Translations under genes and position numbers: made by a program
Notes under the pieces: generated by a model
Told to the model about the DNA's origin: nothing
The model's database searches: none
The model's input: only the letters and a program-made list of their open reading frames with translations
Shown: piece after piece, positions 54,868-63,675 of the stretch
Position numbering within the stretch: the first letter of the stretch is position 1
Layout of the letters: each line of letters starts with the position of its first letter
Assembly (NCBI GenBank): GCA_900769115.1
Contig: CAAGFJ010000044.1
Location: 14,794 to 78,793, forward strand
Source of the DNA: Lachnospiraceae bacterium
GTDB lineage: Bacteria > Bacillota > Clostridia > Lachnospirales > Lachnospiraceae
Direction: 5' to 3'
Length of the DNA stretch: 64,000 bases

Positions 54868-55801
54868 TTTAAATATTGATTTGCCAGCGGGATTTCTCGA
54901 AGAAGAAACAAGATGGGATTATAAAATAACTAGGCAGATGAAGGAAGTTTGGGCAATTGAGTTAGATTTATTAAGTGAACTTTTGCGAGTGTGTAATAAG
55001 CATAATATCAAAATATTTGCAAGCGGTGGAACAATGCTAGGAGCGGTTAGGCATAAAGGATTTATTCCGTGGGATGATGATATTGATATGATGATGTTTC
55101 GGGCAGATTATGAAAAGTTGTGTAGAGTGGCTAAAGATGAATTTGCAGAGCCATATTTTTTTCAAACGGAATATACAGATTCAGGTTCTTTGCGTGGACA
55201 TGCTCAATTTAGAAATTCAAGTACAACAGCGATATTAAAAGGAGAATGTGATCAAAATACTCATATACCGTGCTTTCATTTTAACCAAGGAATTTTTATT
55301 GATATTTTTCCTTTGGACAATGTTGTGGAAGATGGTAATTTAATATTAAAACAACAAAAGAAAGTTCAAAAAGCACGATGGTGGACATATAAAATTTCTA
55401 ATATTACTAGTAGATATGAGAAGGGGAAAACAAGTGGAATAAAGGGCTGGATAAAAGATATTGTTTATTTAGCTTTGCAAAAATTTGATATCGGGATAAG
55501 CCTTGAAAAAAATATATATTGTCGATTCGAAAAAGAATGTCAGACTTTTAATGATAGAGAAACAAAAGAAGTTTCGTCGCTTTCTTTAGATGTTATTAAT
55601 AAACAATTTTATAAGGACAGAAAAGATTATGAAGAGATAATCATGATGCCGTTTGAATTTATGGAAATACCAGTAGGAAAAAATTATGATCATGCGTTAA
55701 AGAAACGATATGGGGATTATAAAGAGATTGTAAAAGGGGGGAGTTTACATGGGGGGGTATTTTTTGATACGGATAAATCATATACAAATTATTTTATATG
55801 A
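54860..55801 (+). CDS. LicD-family phosphotransferase
   Basis: 313 residues. The LicD signature ASGGTMLGAVRHKGFIPWD plus DDIDMMM gives the Asp-rich metal site. LicD enzymes transfer phosphocholine, or in related loci ribitol- or other polyol-phosphates, from a CDP-linked donor to glycans. The next two genes could make such a donor. It overlaps the flippase gene by eight bases. Confidence 0.93.
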   Translation: MVDLNIDLPAGFLEEETRWDYKITRQMKEVWAIELDLLSELLRVCNKHNIKIFASGGTMLGAVRHKGFIPWDDDIDMMMFRADYEKLCRVAKDEFAEPYFFQTEYTDSGSLRGHAQFRNSSTTAILKGECDQNTHIPCFHFNQGIFIDIFPLDNVVEDGNLILKQQKKVQKARWWTYKISNITSRYEKGKTSGIKGWIKDIVYLALQKFDIGISLEKNIYCRFEKECQTFNDRETKEVSSLSLDVINKQFYKDRKDYEEIIMMPFEFMEIPVGKNYDHALKKRYGDYKEIVKGGSLHGGVFFDTDKSYTNYFI

Positions 55802-55830
55802 TTAATGGACATGAAAGGAGATAAAGAGGG

Positions 55831-56544
55831 ATGGCTAATATAGCAATTTTAACAGCCGGTGGTATTGGAAGTCGAACACATCAGGATATTCCGAAACAAT
55901 TTATCAATGTGGATAATAAACCAATAATAATATATACATTAGAAGCATTTCAACAGCATCCGAACATTGATGAAATATGTGTTGTTATTCTCGAAGGTTG
56001 GGATCAGATATTACGGGCTTATGCTAAACAGTTTAATATAACAAAGTTAAAATATGTAGTTACTGGAGGAGAAACAGGTCAACAGTCAATTTTCAATGGA
56101 TTGAAAGCAATTCGGGATAATCATAATGATGATGATATTGTTATGATTCATGATGGAAACCGTCCAATGGTTGGTCAAGATTTAATCACTGATAACCTGG
56201 TTAAACAAAAAAAGTATGGATCTGCAGTTGCAACAATACCATGTACCGAAGTGGTATTTGTTTCTGAAAATAAGAAGGATTCTATGCAATCCATTCCTAG
56301 AGAGAATTTGCAACGTACACAAACACCACACTCATATTATCTGAAAGATTTGTGGAATGCACATATAGAGGCTCAACAAAAAGGTATTGTTAACACAGCG
56401 GCTTCATGTTCGTTGATGGAGGTGTTAGGAAAAAAGACATACTTTTCAAAAGGTTCAGAGAAAAATCTGAAAATTACTACAGTTGAAGATATTGAAATAT
56501 TTAAAGCATTGCTTGCAGCAAAAAAAGATGATTGGATAAAATAA
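55831..56544 (+). CDS. IspD/TarI-like cytidylyltransferase
   Basis: 237 residues. The nucleotide-binding start AILTAGGIGSRTHQDIPKQF and the HDGNRPMVG stretch fit the IspD/TarI family, which activates methylerythritol 4-phosphate or ribitol 5-phosphate with CTP. Its place between LicD and an SDR argues for a polyol phosphate, not isoprenoid, role. A canonical IspD would have G-x-G-x-R-M; here SRTHQD is TarI-like. AAAGGAG precedes the ATG. Confidence 0.88.
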   Translation: MANIAILTAGGIGSRTHQDIPKQFINVDNKPIIIYTLEAFQQHPNIDEICVVILEGWDQILRAYAKQFNITKLKYVVTGGETGQQSIFNGLKAIRDNHNDDDIVMIHDGNRPMVGQDLITDNLVKQKKYGSAVATIPCTEVVFVSENKKDSMQSIPRENLQRTQTPHSYYLKDLWNAHIEAQQKGIVNTAASCSLMEVLGKKTYFSKGSEKNLKITTVEDIEIFKALLAAKKDDWIK

Positions 56545-56547
56545 TTT

Positions 56548-57624
56548 ATGGAGAAGAGTAACAAAATAATAAATTTATATCAAAGTGGGTTATATATTGA
56601 GGATAATAAGACGACAATTTTAAATAATCTGTGGTTGGAAAGATTTAAGAGAAAACGAATACTAATTACTGGAGCAACTGGTTTGATCTGTTCTAGTATT
56701 GTAGATTTGCTGTTTTTCTATAATGAGTTATTTAATGGGAAAATAACAGTGCTTGTTGCTGGACGAGACGAACAAAAAGCAAGAAGTCGATTTTCGAGGT
56801 TTTGTGATTTAGAATATTTTAAATTCATAGAATATGATGCTTGTAAGAACAATGAATTTAATTTCAAAACGGATTATATAATTCATGGTGCAAGTAATGC
56901 ATATCCTGCATTAGTTCAGAAGTTTCCAATTGATACCATGAAGGATAATTTTGTGGGAATGTTAAATTTGTTAGAATATGCTGTGAAAAGTTGTGTTAAA
57001 AAGACCGTGTATATATCATCAAGTGAAATTTATGGAAAGAAAAACTCATTAGAGCCATTTCGAGAGGATGAATATGGTTATATAGATATTTTAAATCCAA
57101 GATCTTGTTATCCCGTTAGTAAACGTGCGGCAGAAACACTATGTGCTAGTTTTGCAAGTGAAATGGGATTAGATATATCTATTGTGCGACCGGGTCATAT
57201 ATATGGACCGACAGCAACACAAAATGATAATAGGATTTCGTCTGCATTTGCTTATGATGCTGCTCTAGGGAAGGACATTATAATGAAGAGTGATGGTATG
57301 CAGATTAGATCGTATTGTTATATGCTTGATTGTGCAACAGCTATATTAAAAGTGTTATTAGATGGGGATTCTAATACGGCATATAATATTTCGAATGAAC
57401 ACTCAGTTATGTCAATTAGAGATATTGCATTGTTGTTTGCTCAATATGGAAATGTGAAATTAAAATTTGAAGATCCTGATATTCAAGAAAAAAGAGCATT
57501 TAATCCAATGCTAAATTCTTCGTTGGATAATCAACGATTAACTGCATTAGGATGGGCGGGGCAGTTTAATGGTGATAGGGGAACGAAACATACAATTAAT
57601 ATTCTATTAGAATCATTGCTATAG
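56548..57624 (+). CDS. NAD-dependent epimerase/dehydratase (extended SDR)
   Basis: 358 residues. The dinucleotide motif is ITGATGLICSS, with Cys where the third Gly is usual; the catalytic Ser and Y-x3-K are in SSSEIYG and CYPVSKRAAE. RPGHIYGPTATQ and YMLDCATAILKVL are typical of sugar-nucleotide SDRs. Probably it reduces or epimerises the sugar or CDP-sugar used by the LicD enzyme. It begins four bases after the cytidylyltransferase stop. Confidence 0.88.
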   Translation: MEKSNKIINLYQSGLYIEDNKTTILNNLWLERFKRKRILITGATGLICSSIVDLLFFYNELFNGKITVLVAGRDEQKARSRFSRFCDLEYFKFIEYDACKNNEFNFKTDYIIHGASNAYPALVQKFPIDTMKDNFVGMLNLLEYAVKSCVKKTVYISSSEIYGKKNSLEPFREDEYGYIDILNPRSCYPVSKRAAETLCASFASEMGLDISIVRPGHIYGPTATQNDNRISSAFAYDAALGKDIIMKSDGMQIRSYCYMLDCATAILKVLLDGDSNTAYNISNEHSVMSIRDIALLFAQYGNVKLKFEDPDIQEKRAFNPMLNSSLDNQRLTALGWAGQFNGDRGTKHTINILLESLL

Positions 57625-57668
57625 GTAAAAGCTAAACTGATAGGACAGGGTTGTAAATAGGGTATAAT

Positions 57669-59186
57669 ATGAAAAAGATAGTATTGATTTTAGAGATATC
57701 ATTTTTTCTTTTGTGGAATATTTTCGCAATTAGAGTTCAAGCTGATAATTACAGAAGAATAAATGTAAGAATGCAAATAGGGCAGGAGAAGCAATTAGAT
57801 TCAGATGTAAAGATTATTTCATATGATAGAGATATGATCGAACTAAAAAAGGGGAATGTGATTGTTCCGCACAAGACGGGAACGACAAAGTTAATTGCAA
57901 AAAAGAAAAATAAAACGATAAAGTATATTATTTCTGTCAGAAAGAAAAAAGTATATAATTTGAATCTATATATTGAAGATACTTATAAAATTAAATTGGA
58001 CAAAAAATTGAGGACGGATAAGAAAATACATTTTATAAGCAGTAATAGATATATTGCTAGTGTAACCCGAAATGGAAAAATTAGGGCAAGAAAGCCAGGT
58101 CGGGCAGTAATAAAACTGTACCGAAAGAAAAAAGTGCTCAAAAAATATGTAGTTAATGTTAGGCAGGGATATACATTGTCGTTTCCAAAAGATAACATAG
58201 AAATGATAGTTGGACAAAAAGTAAAAAACTCGGCTCTTAAAAGTGAGAAATTTAACGAAACCATTTTTTATGAATCTTCTGCTCCTTCAATTGTTTCAGT
58301 TGATTCAGATGGAAATTTGATTGCCAAAAAGGTTGGGCAAGTTGTAATTACTGCGGAGGGAATTCAAGCAAAAGCAATATGTATCGTGAATGTTGTAGAT
58401 TGTATATATAATGATGTTGCAAGGTTTATAGCACATCGGGGATTTCCTGCTGATCAATATACTGAAAATACAATGAATGCATTTATTAATGCTTTGAACA
58501 GAGGGTTTTATGGAATTGAAACAGATATAAGAGTTACACGTGATGGAGTATTTGTTCTTGCACATAGTGAGTCAATATGGGATTGCGGATATCTATGCAC
58601 GGATGAAGTTACTGATAAAATAGAACGAGAAGGTCGTATAGAAAAATTAACATATGCACAACTACAGAAACTGACTAGTAATAAAATCGTGACAGTAGCT
58701 GATTTTTTGGAGTTTATGAGAGATAAGCAAGAAAAAAATTTTCTGGAAATAAAGTCACTTACAGCTATTTCATATCCATCAAACACTATTGTATCAAGCG
58801 AAGTAGGGATGAACCTATTAGATAAGCAGCGGAGGTATCAAGTAAGACAATTGCTTAATCTGATTTATGAAAAGAAAATGGAAGATAAAGTCGTAATTTC
58901 AAGTTTTGATGCAGATTATTTGGAAAAAATAAGAGAAATTGATTCTAATATATCTATACAATATACTGCATCAAAAGCGGATATAGATATTAATTATTTG
59001 ATACAACACCATTTTGGGATTGATATGCCATTAGAATGGGCAAGTGACGAACAAATGCAGTTGCTTAGACAAAATAATATTGTTGTATGTTTATATTGTG
59101 CAGACACAAGAGAGGAAACTTTGGCTGCTATTGAATTTGGAGCAACAAATATTACTACTAATAAGTGTTTGTTTATAAAAAGATAA
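57669..59186 (+). CDS. Secreted glycerophosphodiester phosphodiesterase with Ig-like domains
   Basis: 505 residues. A signal peptide (MKKIVLILEISFFLLWNIFAIRVQA) is followed by about three basic Big_2-like domains (residues 25-250; repeated ISYDRDMIELKKGNVIVP and 'APSIVSVDSDGNLIAKKVG' phrases) and a GDPD domain: IAHRGFPADQYTENTMNAF, GIETDIRVTRDG and VLAHSES (His, two Glu, Asp, His). It could cut glycerophosphodiester groups on the polymer or on teichoic acid. It is the last gene before the IS element; no terminator is visible. Confidence 0.9.
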   Translation: MKKIVLILEISFFLLWNIFAIRVQADNYRRINVRMQIGQEKQLDSDVKIISYDRDMIELKKGNVIVPHKTGTTKLIAKKKNKTIKYIISVRKKKVYNLNLYIEDTYKIKLDKKLRTDKKIHFISSNRYIASVTRNGKIRARKPGRAVIKLYRKKKVLKKYVVNVRQGYTLSFPKDNIEMIVGQKVKNSALKSEKFNETIFYESSAPSIVSVDSDGNLIAKKVGQVVITAEGIQAKAICIVNVVDCIYNDVARFIAHRGFPADQYTENTMNAFINALNRGFYGIETDIRVTRDGVFVLAHSESIWDCGYLCTDEVTDKIEREGRIEKLTYAQLQKLTSNKIVTVADFLEFMRDKQEKNFLEIKSLTAISYPSNTIVSSEVGMNLLDKQRRYQVRQLLNLIYEKKMEDKVVISSFDADYLEKIREIDSNISIQYTASKADIDINYLIQHHFGIDMPLEWASDEQMQLLRQNNIVVCLYCADTREETLAAIEFGATNITTNKCLFIKR

Positions 59187-59277
59187 ATAATAAACGTAAG
59201 CGGTAAACCATGCGTACCGTGCCAAAAACAGGATTCTGTGAGATAATCATTTCATCATATCGAAGGAGGATTTTCTC

Positions 59278-59634
59278 ATGGAACAATCGACACATGAAAT
59301 CCGGGTGAAAGAATGGTCGAAGATCATTCAGGATTGCTGCACCAGTGGTCTTACCAAAAAAGAATGGTGCGTGCAAAATCATATTAATGAAAAATCGTTT
59401 TATTACTGGCAGCGTGTGATACGGAAAGAAACACTTGCAAAATGTCCGTTGCCACAATCAGATGTTCAGACAACATTTGTGGAACTTCCATCTCCAAAGC
59501 TTTCTGCTGAAGCTCCCATGAATGATCCTGCTGCCATTATCCGCCTGACTGACGGGATTACGGTTGAGATCACAGAGGCAGCTTCGTCTGTATTTATCCG
59601 ACAGCTGATCAGGGCGGTATCATATGCTGAATGA
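59278..59634 (+). CDS. tnpA: IS66 accessory protein TnpA
   Basis: 118 residues. The helix-turn-helix start, KEWSKIIQDCCTSGLTKKEW and FYYWQRVIR, is typical of the first IS66 gene. AAGGAGG precedes the ATG. It overlaps tnpB by 11 bases. Confidence 0.9.
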   Translation: MEQSTHEIRVKEWSKIIQDCCTSGLTKKEWCVQNHINEKSFYYWQRVIRKETLAKCPLPQSDVQTTFVELPSPKLSAEAPMNDPAAIIRLTDGITVEITEAASSVFIRQLIRAVSYAE

Positions 59635-59983
59635 TGCTTCCGGATTTGAAAAGGTTTATATTGCATGTGGCAGAACGGATTTCCGTCGCGGGATTGACGG
59701 TTTGGCATCTATTGTAAAGTATAACTTTAAGATGGATCCTTTTCAAAAGAATGTATTATTTCTGTTCTGTGGAAGACAGACCACCAAGATCAAAGGTCTG
59801 GTCTGGGAAGGGGATGGGTTTCTGCTTCTGTACAAGAGACTGAATGCCGGTGCGTTTTCGTGGCCAAGGAACTCGGAAGAAGCCCTTCAGATCACCCCGG
59901 AACAGTACCGGCTTCTGATGGAGGGCTTTGACGTGATTGCGAAACGGCCAATCAGCGAAACACATCCGCAGGATCTTATGTAG
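59624..59983 (+). CDS. tnpB: IS66 accessory protein TnpB (Orf2-like)
   Basis: 119 residues, complete. KVYIACGRTDFRRGIDGLASIV, NVLFLFCGRQTTKIKGLVWEGDGF and LLYKRLNAGAFSWP are the conserved IS66 Orf2 blocks. It overlaps tnpA by 11 bases, suggesting translational coupling. Confidence 0.95.
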   Translation: MLNDASGFEKVYIACGRTDFRRGIDGLASIVKYNFKMDPFQKNVLFLFCGRQTTKIKGLVWEGDGFLLLYKRLNAGAFSWPRNSEEALQITPEQYRLLMEGFDVIAKRPISETHPQDLM

Positions 59984-60275
59984 ATTTGTGCAAAAAGTAG
60001 AAAATAAAAAACAGCAGGATACGCTTTGAGTGAAGCGTCCGGGAAGTTATCCACAGATTTGTTGCCCGTATAAGATGCTATCCCCGGCCGGATGTCTTAT
60101 ATCCGAAAATAAACCGGTAATTGTGGATATATCTTGAAAAAACTAATGGATACCGTTAGTTTTTTCAAGATATTTAGTGCATATCCTATCGTCAAAATGA
60201 CGAACTCTGCATATAATGGAATTCGCTTTTTATCTGTATTTCTGCTATAATAAGCAGCAGATAAAGGAGCGGAAA
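59984..60275 (+). other. IS66 inter-gene region with a perfect 18-bp inverted repeat
   Basis: Two hairpins: ATAAGA...TCTTAT around a TCC/GGA core (60070-60100), and ATATCTTGAAAAAACTAA (60129-60146) pairing perfectly with its complement at 60156-60173, with a nine-base loop. The second could limit read-through into tnpC. No coding sequence seen. Confidence 0.6.
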
Positions 60276-61880
60276 ATGGCAAAAACATACACATCGGAAG
60301 AATTGCATAAATGTGATAAGGAGACATTGTCAGCAATCATTCTTTCCATGCAGGATCAGATTGAAACACTGAACCGGAACATGGAGAAGCTGATCGAACA
60401 GATTGCGTCAGCAAACAACCACCGGTACGGGCAGAAATCCGAAAAGCTGGACGTCATTGACGGACAGTTAAATCTGTTCAACGAACCGGAGATGCTTACT
60501 GAATGCCTGTATATCTTAGAACCGGAAGCCGATGATGTTATTCAGCCAAAGCGAAAGAAACAATCCGGAAAGCGGGAAGAGGATCTGAAAAATCTTCCGG
60601 TTGAAGTCATCCACCATTCCATACCGGATGAAATGCTGGAAGACACATTCGGTATATCCGGATGGAAACAGCTTCCGGATGAAGTCTATAAAAGAGTCCG
60701 GGTACAGCCTGCTGTTTATACAGTAGAAGAACATCATGTTGAGGTCTATGCAGGAAAGGATAACCAGACCATACTGAAAGCAGACCGACCGAAAAGTCTG
60801 CTGAGAAACAGTATTGTAACGCCCTCCCTTGCAGCCAGTATTATGAATGCAAAGTATGTAAATGGCATGCCGATCTACCGTATCAGCCAGGAATTCATAC
60901 GGAATGACATCCACATATCCAAGCAGGTCATGGCAAACTGGATGATACAGTGCGGGGAGAGATATTTTGCAATCTTATATGATTATTTTCATGAAATTCT
61001 CTGCAGCTATCATGTCATACAGGCAGACGAAACATCTTGTAACGTGGCAAAAGACGGACGTCCTGCAAACAGTAAGAGTTATATGTGGGTATATCGCACC
61101 GGGAAAACCTACAAGGACCGACAGATCATTCTGTATGATTACGAACGGACGAGGAAAGAGGAACACCCACAGGAATTTCTGAAGGGATTCAAGGGCATTG
61201 TGGTCACAGACGGATACTCTGCCTATCAAAAGGTAGACAAGGAAAATCCGGATATCACATTTGCAGGATGCTATGCCCACTGCCGCAGAAAGTTTTCTGA
61301 TGTCCTGAAAGGACTGAAAGGAAAACAGAAGGAAAATGCGAAGACCACAGTGGCATACCAGGCACTCCAACAGATAGCCGCTATTTACCATCTGGATAAT
61401 TCGTACTCCGAACTGCAACCGGAGGAACGGCTAAAAATGCGCCAGCTGACTGTGAAACCACAGGTAGAGGCTTTCTTTGCGTGGGCCAAACAAATGGTGG
61501 AGAGTAACAGCATCAGTTCGGAAATGACATTAAAGGGGCTGAATTACTGTATCAATCAGGAAGAAAATCTGAAGGTATTTTTAAATGACCCGGAAGTTCC
61601 TATGGATAATAACGAAACAGAAGCATCGCTCCGCAGTTTCTGTCTGCATAAACATGCATGGAAGGTGATCGATACGATTGAGGGCGCAAAAGCAAGTGCG
61701 ATCATTTACAGCATAACTGAGACAGCCAAAGCAAACGGGTTGAATCCTTTCCGGTATATGGAGTACCTGCTGATTGACTTGATGGAACATCTGGATGATA
61801 CAGACCGTTCATTTTTGGATGCTCTTCTTCCGTGGTCGAAAACACTCCCGAACATTTGCCGGAGCAGTCAACAAAAGTAA
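60276..61880 (+). CDS. tnpC: IS66-family transposase TnpC
   Basis: 534 residues from ATG 60276 (AAAGGAG upstream; an open frame from 60216 has no site). The order is a coiled-coil start, a zinc-finger-like region, and a DDE domain with VIQADETSCNV, VTDGYSAYQ...CYAHCRRKF and DNNETEASLRSFCL. It appears full length and intact, so the element may be active. Confidence 0.95.
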   Translation: MAKTYTSEELHKCDKETLSAIILSMQDQIETLNRNMEKLIEQIASANNHRYGQKSEKLDVIDGQLNLFNEPEMLTECLYILEPEADDVIQPKRKKQSGKREEDLKNLPVEVIHHSIPDEMLEDTFGISGWKQLPDEVYKRVRVQPAVYTVEEHHVEVYAGKDNQTILKADRPKSLLRNSIVTPSLAASIMNAKYVNGMPIYRISQEFIRNDIHISKQVMANWMIQCGERYFAILYDYFHEILCSYHVIQADETSCNVAKDGRPANSKSYMWVYRTGKTYKDRQIILYDYERTRKEEHPQEFLKGFKGIVVTDGYSAYQKVDKENPDITFAGCYAHCRRKFSDVLKGLKGKQKENAKTTVAYQALQQIAAIYHLDNSYSELQPEERLKMRQLTVKPQVEAFFAWAKQMVESNSISSEMTLKGLNYCINQEENLKVFLNDPEVPMDNNETEASLRSFCLHKHAWKVIDTIEGAKASAIIYSITETAKANGLNPFRYMEYLLIDLMEHLDDTDRSFLDALLPWSKTLPNICRSSQQK

Positions 61881-61944
61881 TAAAAGAAGTTGCCGTCAGA
61901 AATGACGGTTTTTATTCAGAATGGTACTCATGGTTTACCGCTTA

Positions 61945-61973
61945 CTTACAAATCGTTTTTGCTGTGTTATAAT
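61945..61973 (+). promoter_or_regulatory. Promoter next to the IS66 right end
   Basis: CTTACA (61945-61950), 17-bp spacer, extended -10 TGTTATAAT (TATAAT at 61968-61973). The C of the -35 is the last base of the IS. It reads towards the regulator remnant and the hydrolase gene. Confidence 0.45.
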
Positions 61974-62029
61974 AATTGATACATTTGTGCTGATATGTCT
62001 TTTGTGCTTCAGAGGAGAGGGATAATCAT

Positions 62030-62248
62030 TTGAAAGAGACATATATCAAAGGTTCCAGTAATATATCATAAATTAAAGCAGGCAGAGAATGCATATTGGT
62101 CCTTATACTTACATGCACCGATAGGGTATGGAAAGACAGTGACTTTTCGTATAATACGTTGAAATATCATAATCGGGATCTGTATCGGAGGCTTGGAGTG
62201 ACAAGTCGGATTGAGACGGTACAGAGAGCGAAGGCGTTAGATTTGTGA
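62030..62248 (+). pseudogene. Remnant of a LuxR/MalT-type transcriptional regulator
   Basis: A good site (GGAGAGGG, 62014-62021) lies eight bases before TTG 62030, which reads KETYIKGSSNIS then stops. A shifted frame then gives KLKQAENAYWSLYLHAPIGYGKTV (about 62076-62145), the start of a MalT-like ATPase with its Walker A. After about 20 bases the third frame gives KYHNRDLYRRLGVTSRIETV and then QRAKALDL plus stop (62160-62248), the C-terminal half of a LuxR helix-turn-helix. So the gene has lost about 2 kb in the middle and is dead. Confidence 0.8.
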
Positions 62249-62263
62249 AGGGGGAAAATCATA

Positions 62264-63208
62264 ATGAAAAACAAGAAGGGAATATTATGGAAGGTAATAG
62301 CAATTCTTATTGTGATATGTCTGCTTTATTTATATGGCAGTTATTTTGCATTTAAGAAGACCTGTTTTCGGGTTGAACAATCTGGACTGTGGATATCGGA
62401 GGATGCAACATGGAATGAATATCAGACATTATGTGATGCCTATCATATACTACAGACCTCAAATGAAACGGTAAGAATTAACGCCGAGGATGGAACAGAA
62501 TTGGTGGGACATTATTATGAGATGAAGAAAGGGGCACCGGTAATCATTTTCTTTCATGGTTATCGTGGCAATTATGCGATAGGGGGTGTTCCCTTTTGCA
62601 AGGTGGCACAGAAATTGGAGTGGAACGTTCTGTTAGTATCTCATCGGGCAAATAGAGAAAGTGGCGGAGCATATAGTACCCTTGGAGAAAAGGAGAAAAG
62701 GGATTGTAAAGATTGGGTACAGTGGGTAATCCAACGATCTGGGGCGGAAAGTTCCATATATTTAGGTGGTGTATCCATGGGTGCTTCATATATCCTGCAA
62801 GCCTGTGATTCGCTTCCGCCCAAAAATGTCCGAGGTATTATAAGTGATTGCGGGTTTGCCAGACCGTTAGATATTATCGACGGTGGAACGAAAGAAAAAT
62901 TACCGAAAGGTATGCCAATCCAAGTATGGGATCTGTTTCTGGAGAGTGGTACAAGACTGTATGGGGGCTTTAGTGTTAAGCAGATCGATGCCCAAAAGGC
63001 CATACAGAATACAAGTATACCGATTTTATTTTTACATAGTGATACGGATGAACTGGCACCAATTTCCGAGATAGAGAGTTACTGCAATTCTGACAAAAGG
63101 GAATTGATCATTATTCCTAATACGGAACATGGAAAAAGTTATGTATCGGATCCGGATTTGTATATGAATTCGCTAATGGAATTTTTGAACGAGTGCCAAA
63201 ATCAGTGA
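62264..63208 (+). CDS. Membrane-anchored alpha/beta hydrolase
   Basis: 314 residues. One N-terminal membrane segment (GILWKVIAILIVICLLYLYGS), then an alpha/beta fold: IIFFHGYRGN (oxyanion), GGVSMGASYIL (nucleophile Ser), HSDTDELAP (Asp), NTEHGKSY (His). The substrate is unknown. AAGGGGG precedes the ATG. It starts 15 bases after the dead LuxR-type gene, which may once have regulated it. Confidence 0.9.
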   Translation: MKNKKGILWKVIAILIVICLLYLYGSYFAFKKTCFRVEQSGLWISEDATWNEYQTLCDAYHILQTSNETVRINAEDGTELVGHYYEMKKGAPVIIFFHGYRGNYAIGGVPFCKVAQKLEWNVLLVSHRANRESGGAYSTLGEKEKRDCKDWVQWVIQRSGAESSIYLGGVSMGASYILQACDSLPPKNVRGIISDCGFARPLDIIDGGTKEKLPKGMPIQVWDLFLESGTRLYGGFSVKQIDAQKAIQNTSIPILFLHSDTDELAPISEIESYCNSDKRELIIIPNTEHGKSYVSDPDLYMNSLMEFLNECQNQ

Positions 63209-63675
63209 AGTTTTTTAAATGTTTGATTCGCTGAATACCGTGTAGAAGTTGTTATAATAATGTAAGATTTGTGTGCACGTTGATTGATATGGCTCGGATA
63301 AGGCTGGTGGAGAGGTCATTTATGAATTGCGTGGAGAGGATAAGTCGCGGAATTGGGCAGAGAGTGTGATGTTGGAGTAGATAGAGGAAATGAAAAGGTA
63401 ATCAGCTTGTATTGATTGACTGGTTGCCTTTTTAGTATGTTCTTGCAGTTTTTAGATTGGAGTTGCAGTTGGAAAGATTGTGGAGAAGATCGAACGATTA
63501 GACCGCAAGCACGAAGACGAAGAACATATGAACACAAGCAAAAACAACCGACAATAGTCCTGAGAAAACATTGCGGTTACTTTTGACTAATATGTAGGGC
63601 TAGCCGTCTATCGGTAGCACCATTCTGTATAAGTATATTACCCTTGTATGAAAATATTCAAGGTGATAATATATA
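63209..63675. other. Gap of about 470 bp without a supported gene
   Basis: Short frames only. A phrase EVIYELRGEDKSRNWAES (near 63313-63366) ends in stops and looks like a decayed coding piece, but I cannot name its source. No clear promoter or terminator. Confidence 0.4.

Larger units (their letters stand above)
59196..61945 (+). mobile_element. IS66-family insertion sequence (complete)
   Basis: About 2.75 kb with all three IS66 genes intact. Terminal inverted repeats: GTAAGCGGTAAACCATG and six further bases at the left (59196-59218) match the reverse complement of the right end (61923-61945) with one mismatch in 23. The 8 bases outside are TAATAAAC on the left and TTACAAAT on the right, only 5 of 8 alike, so no clean target duplication is present. 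It lies just after the polysaccharide locus. Confidence 0.93.
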
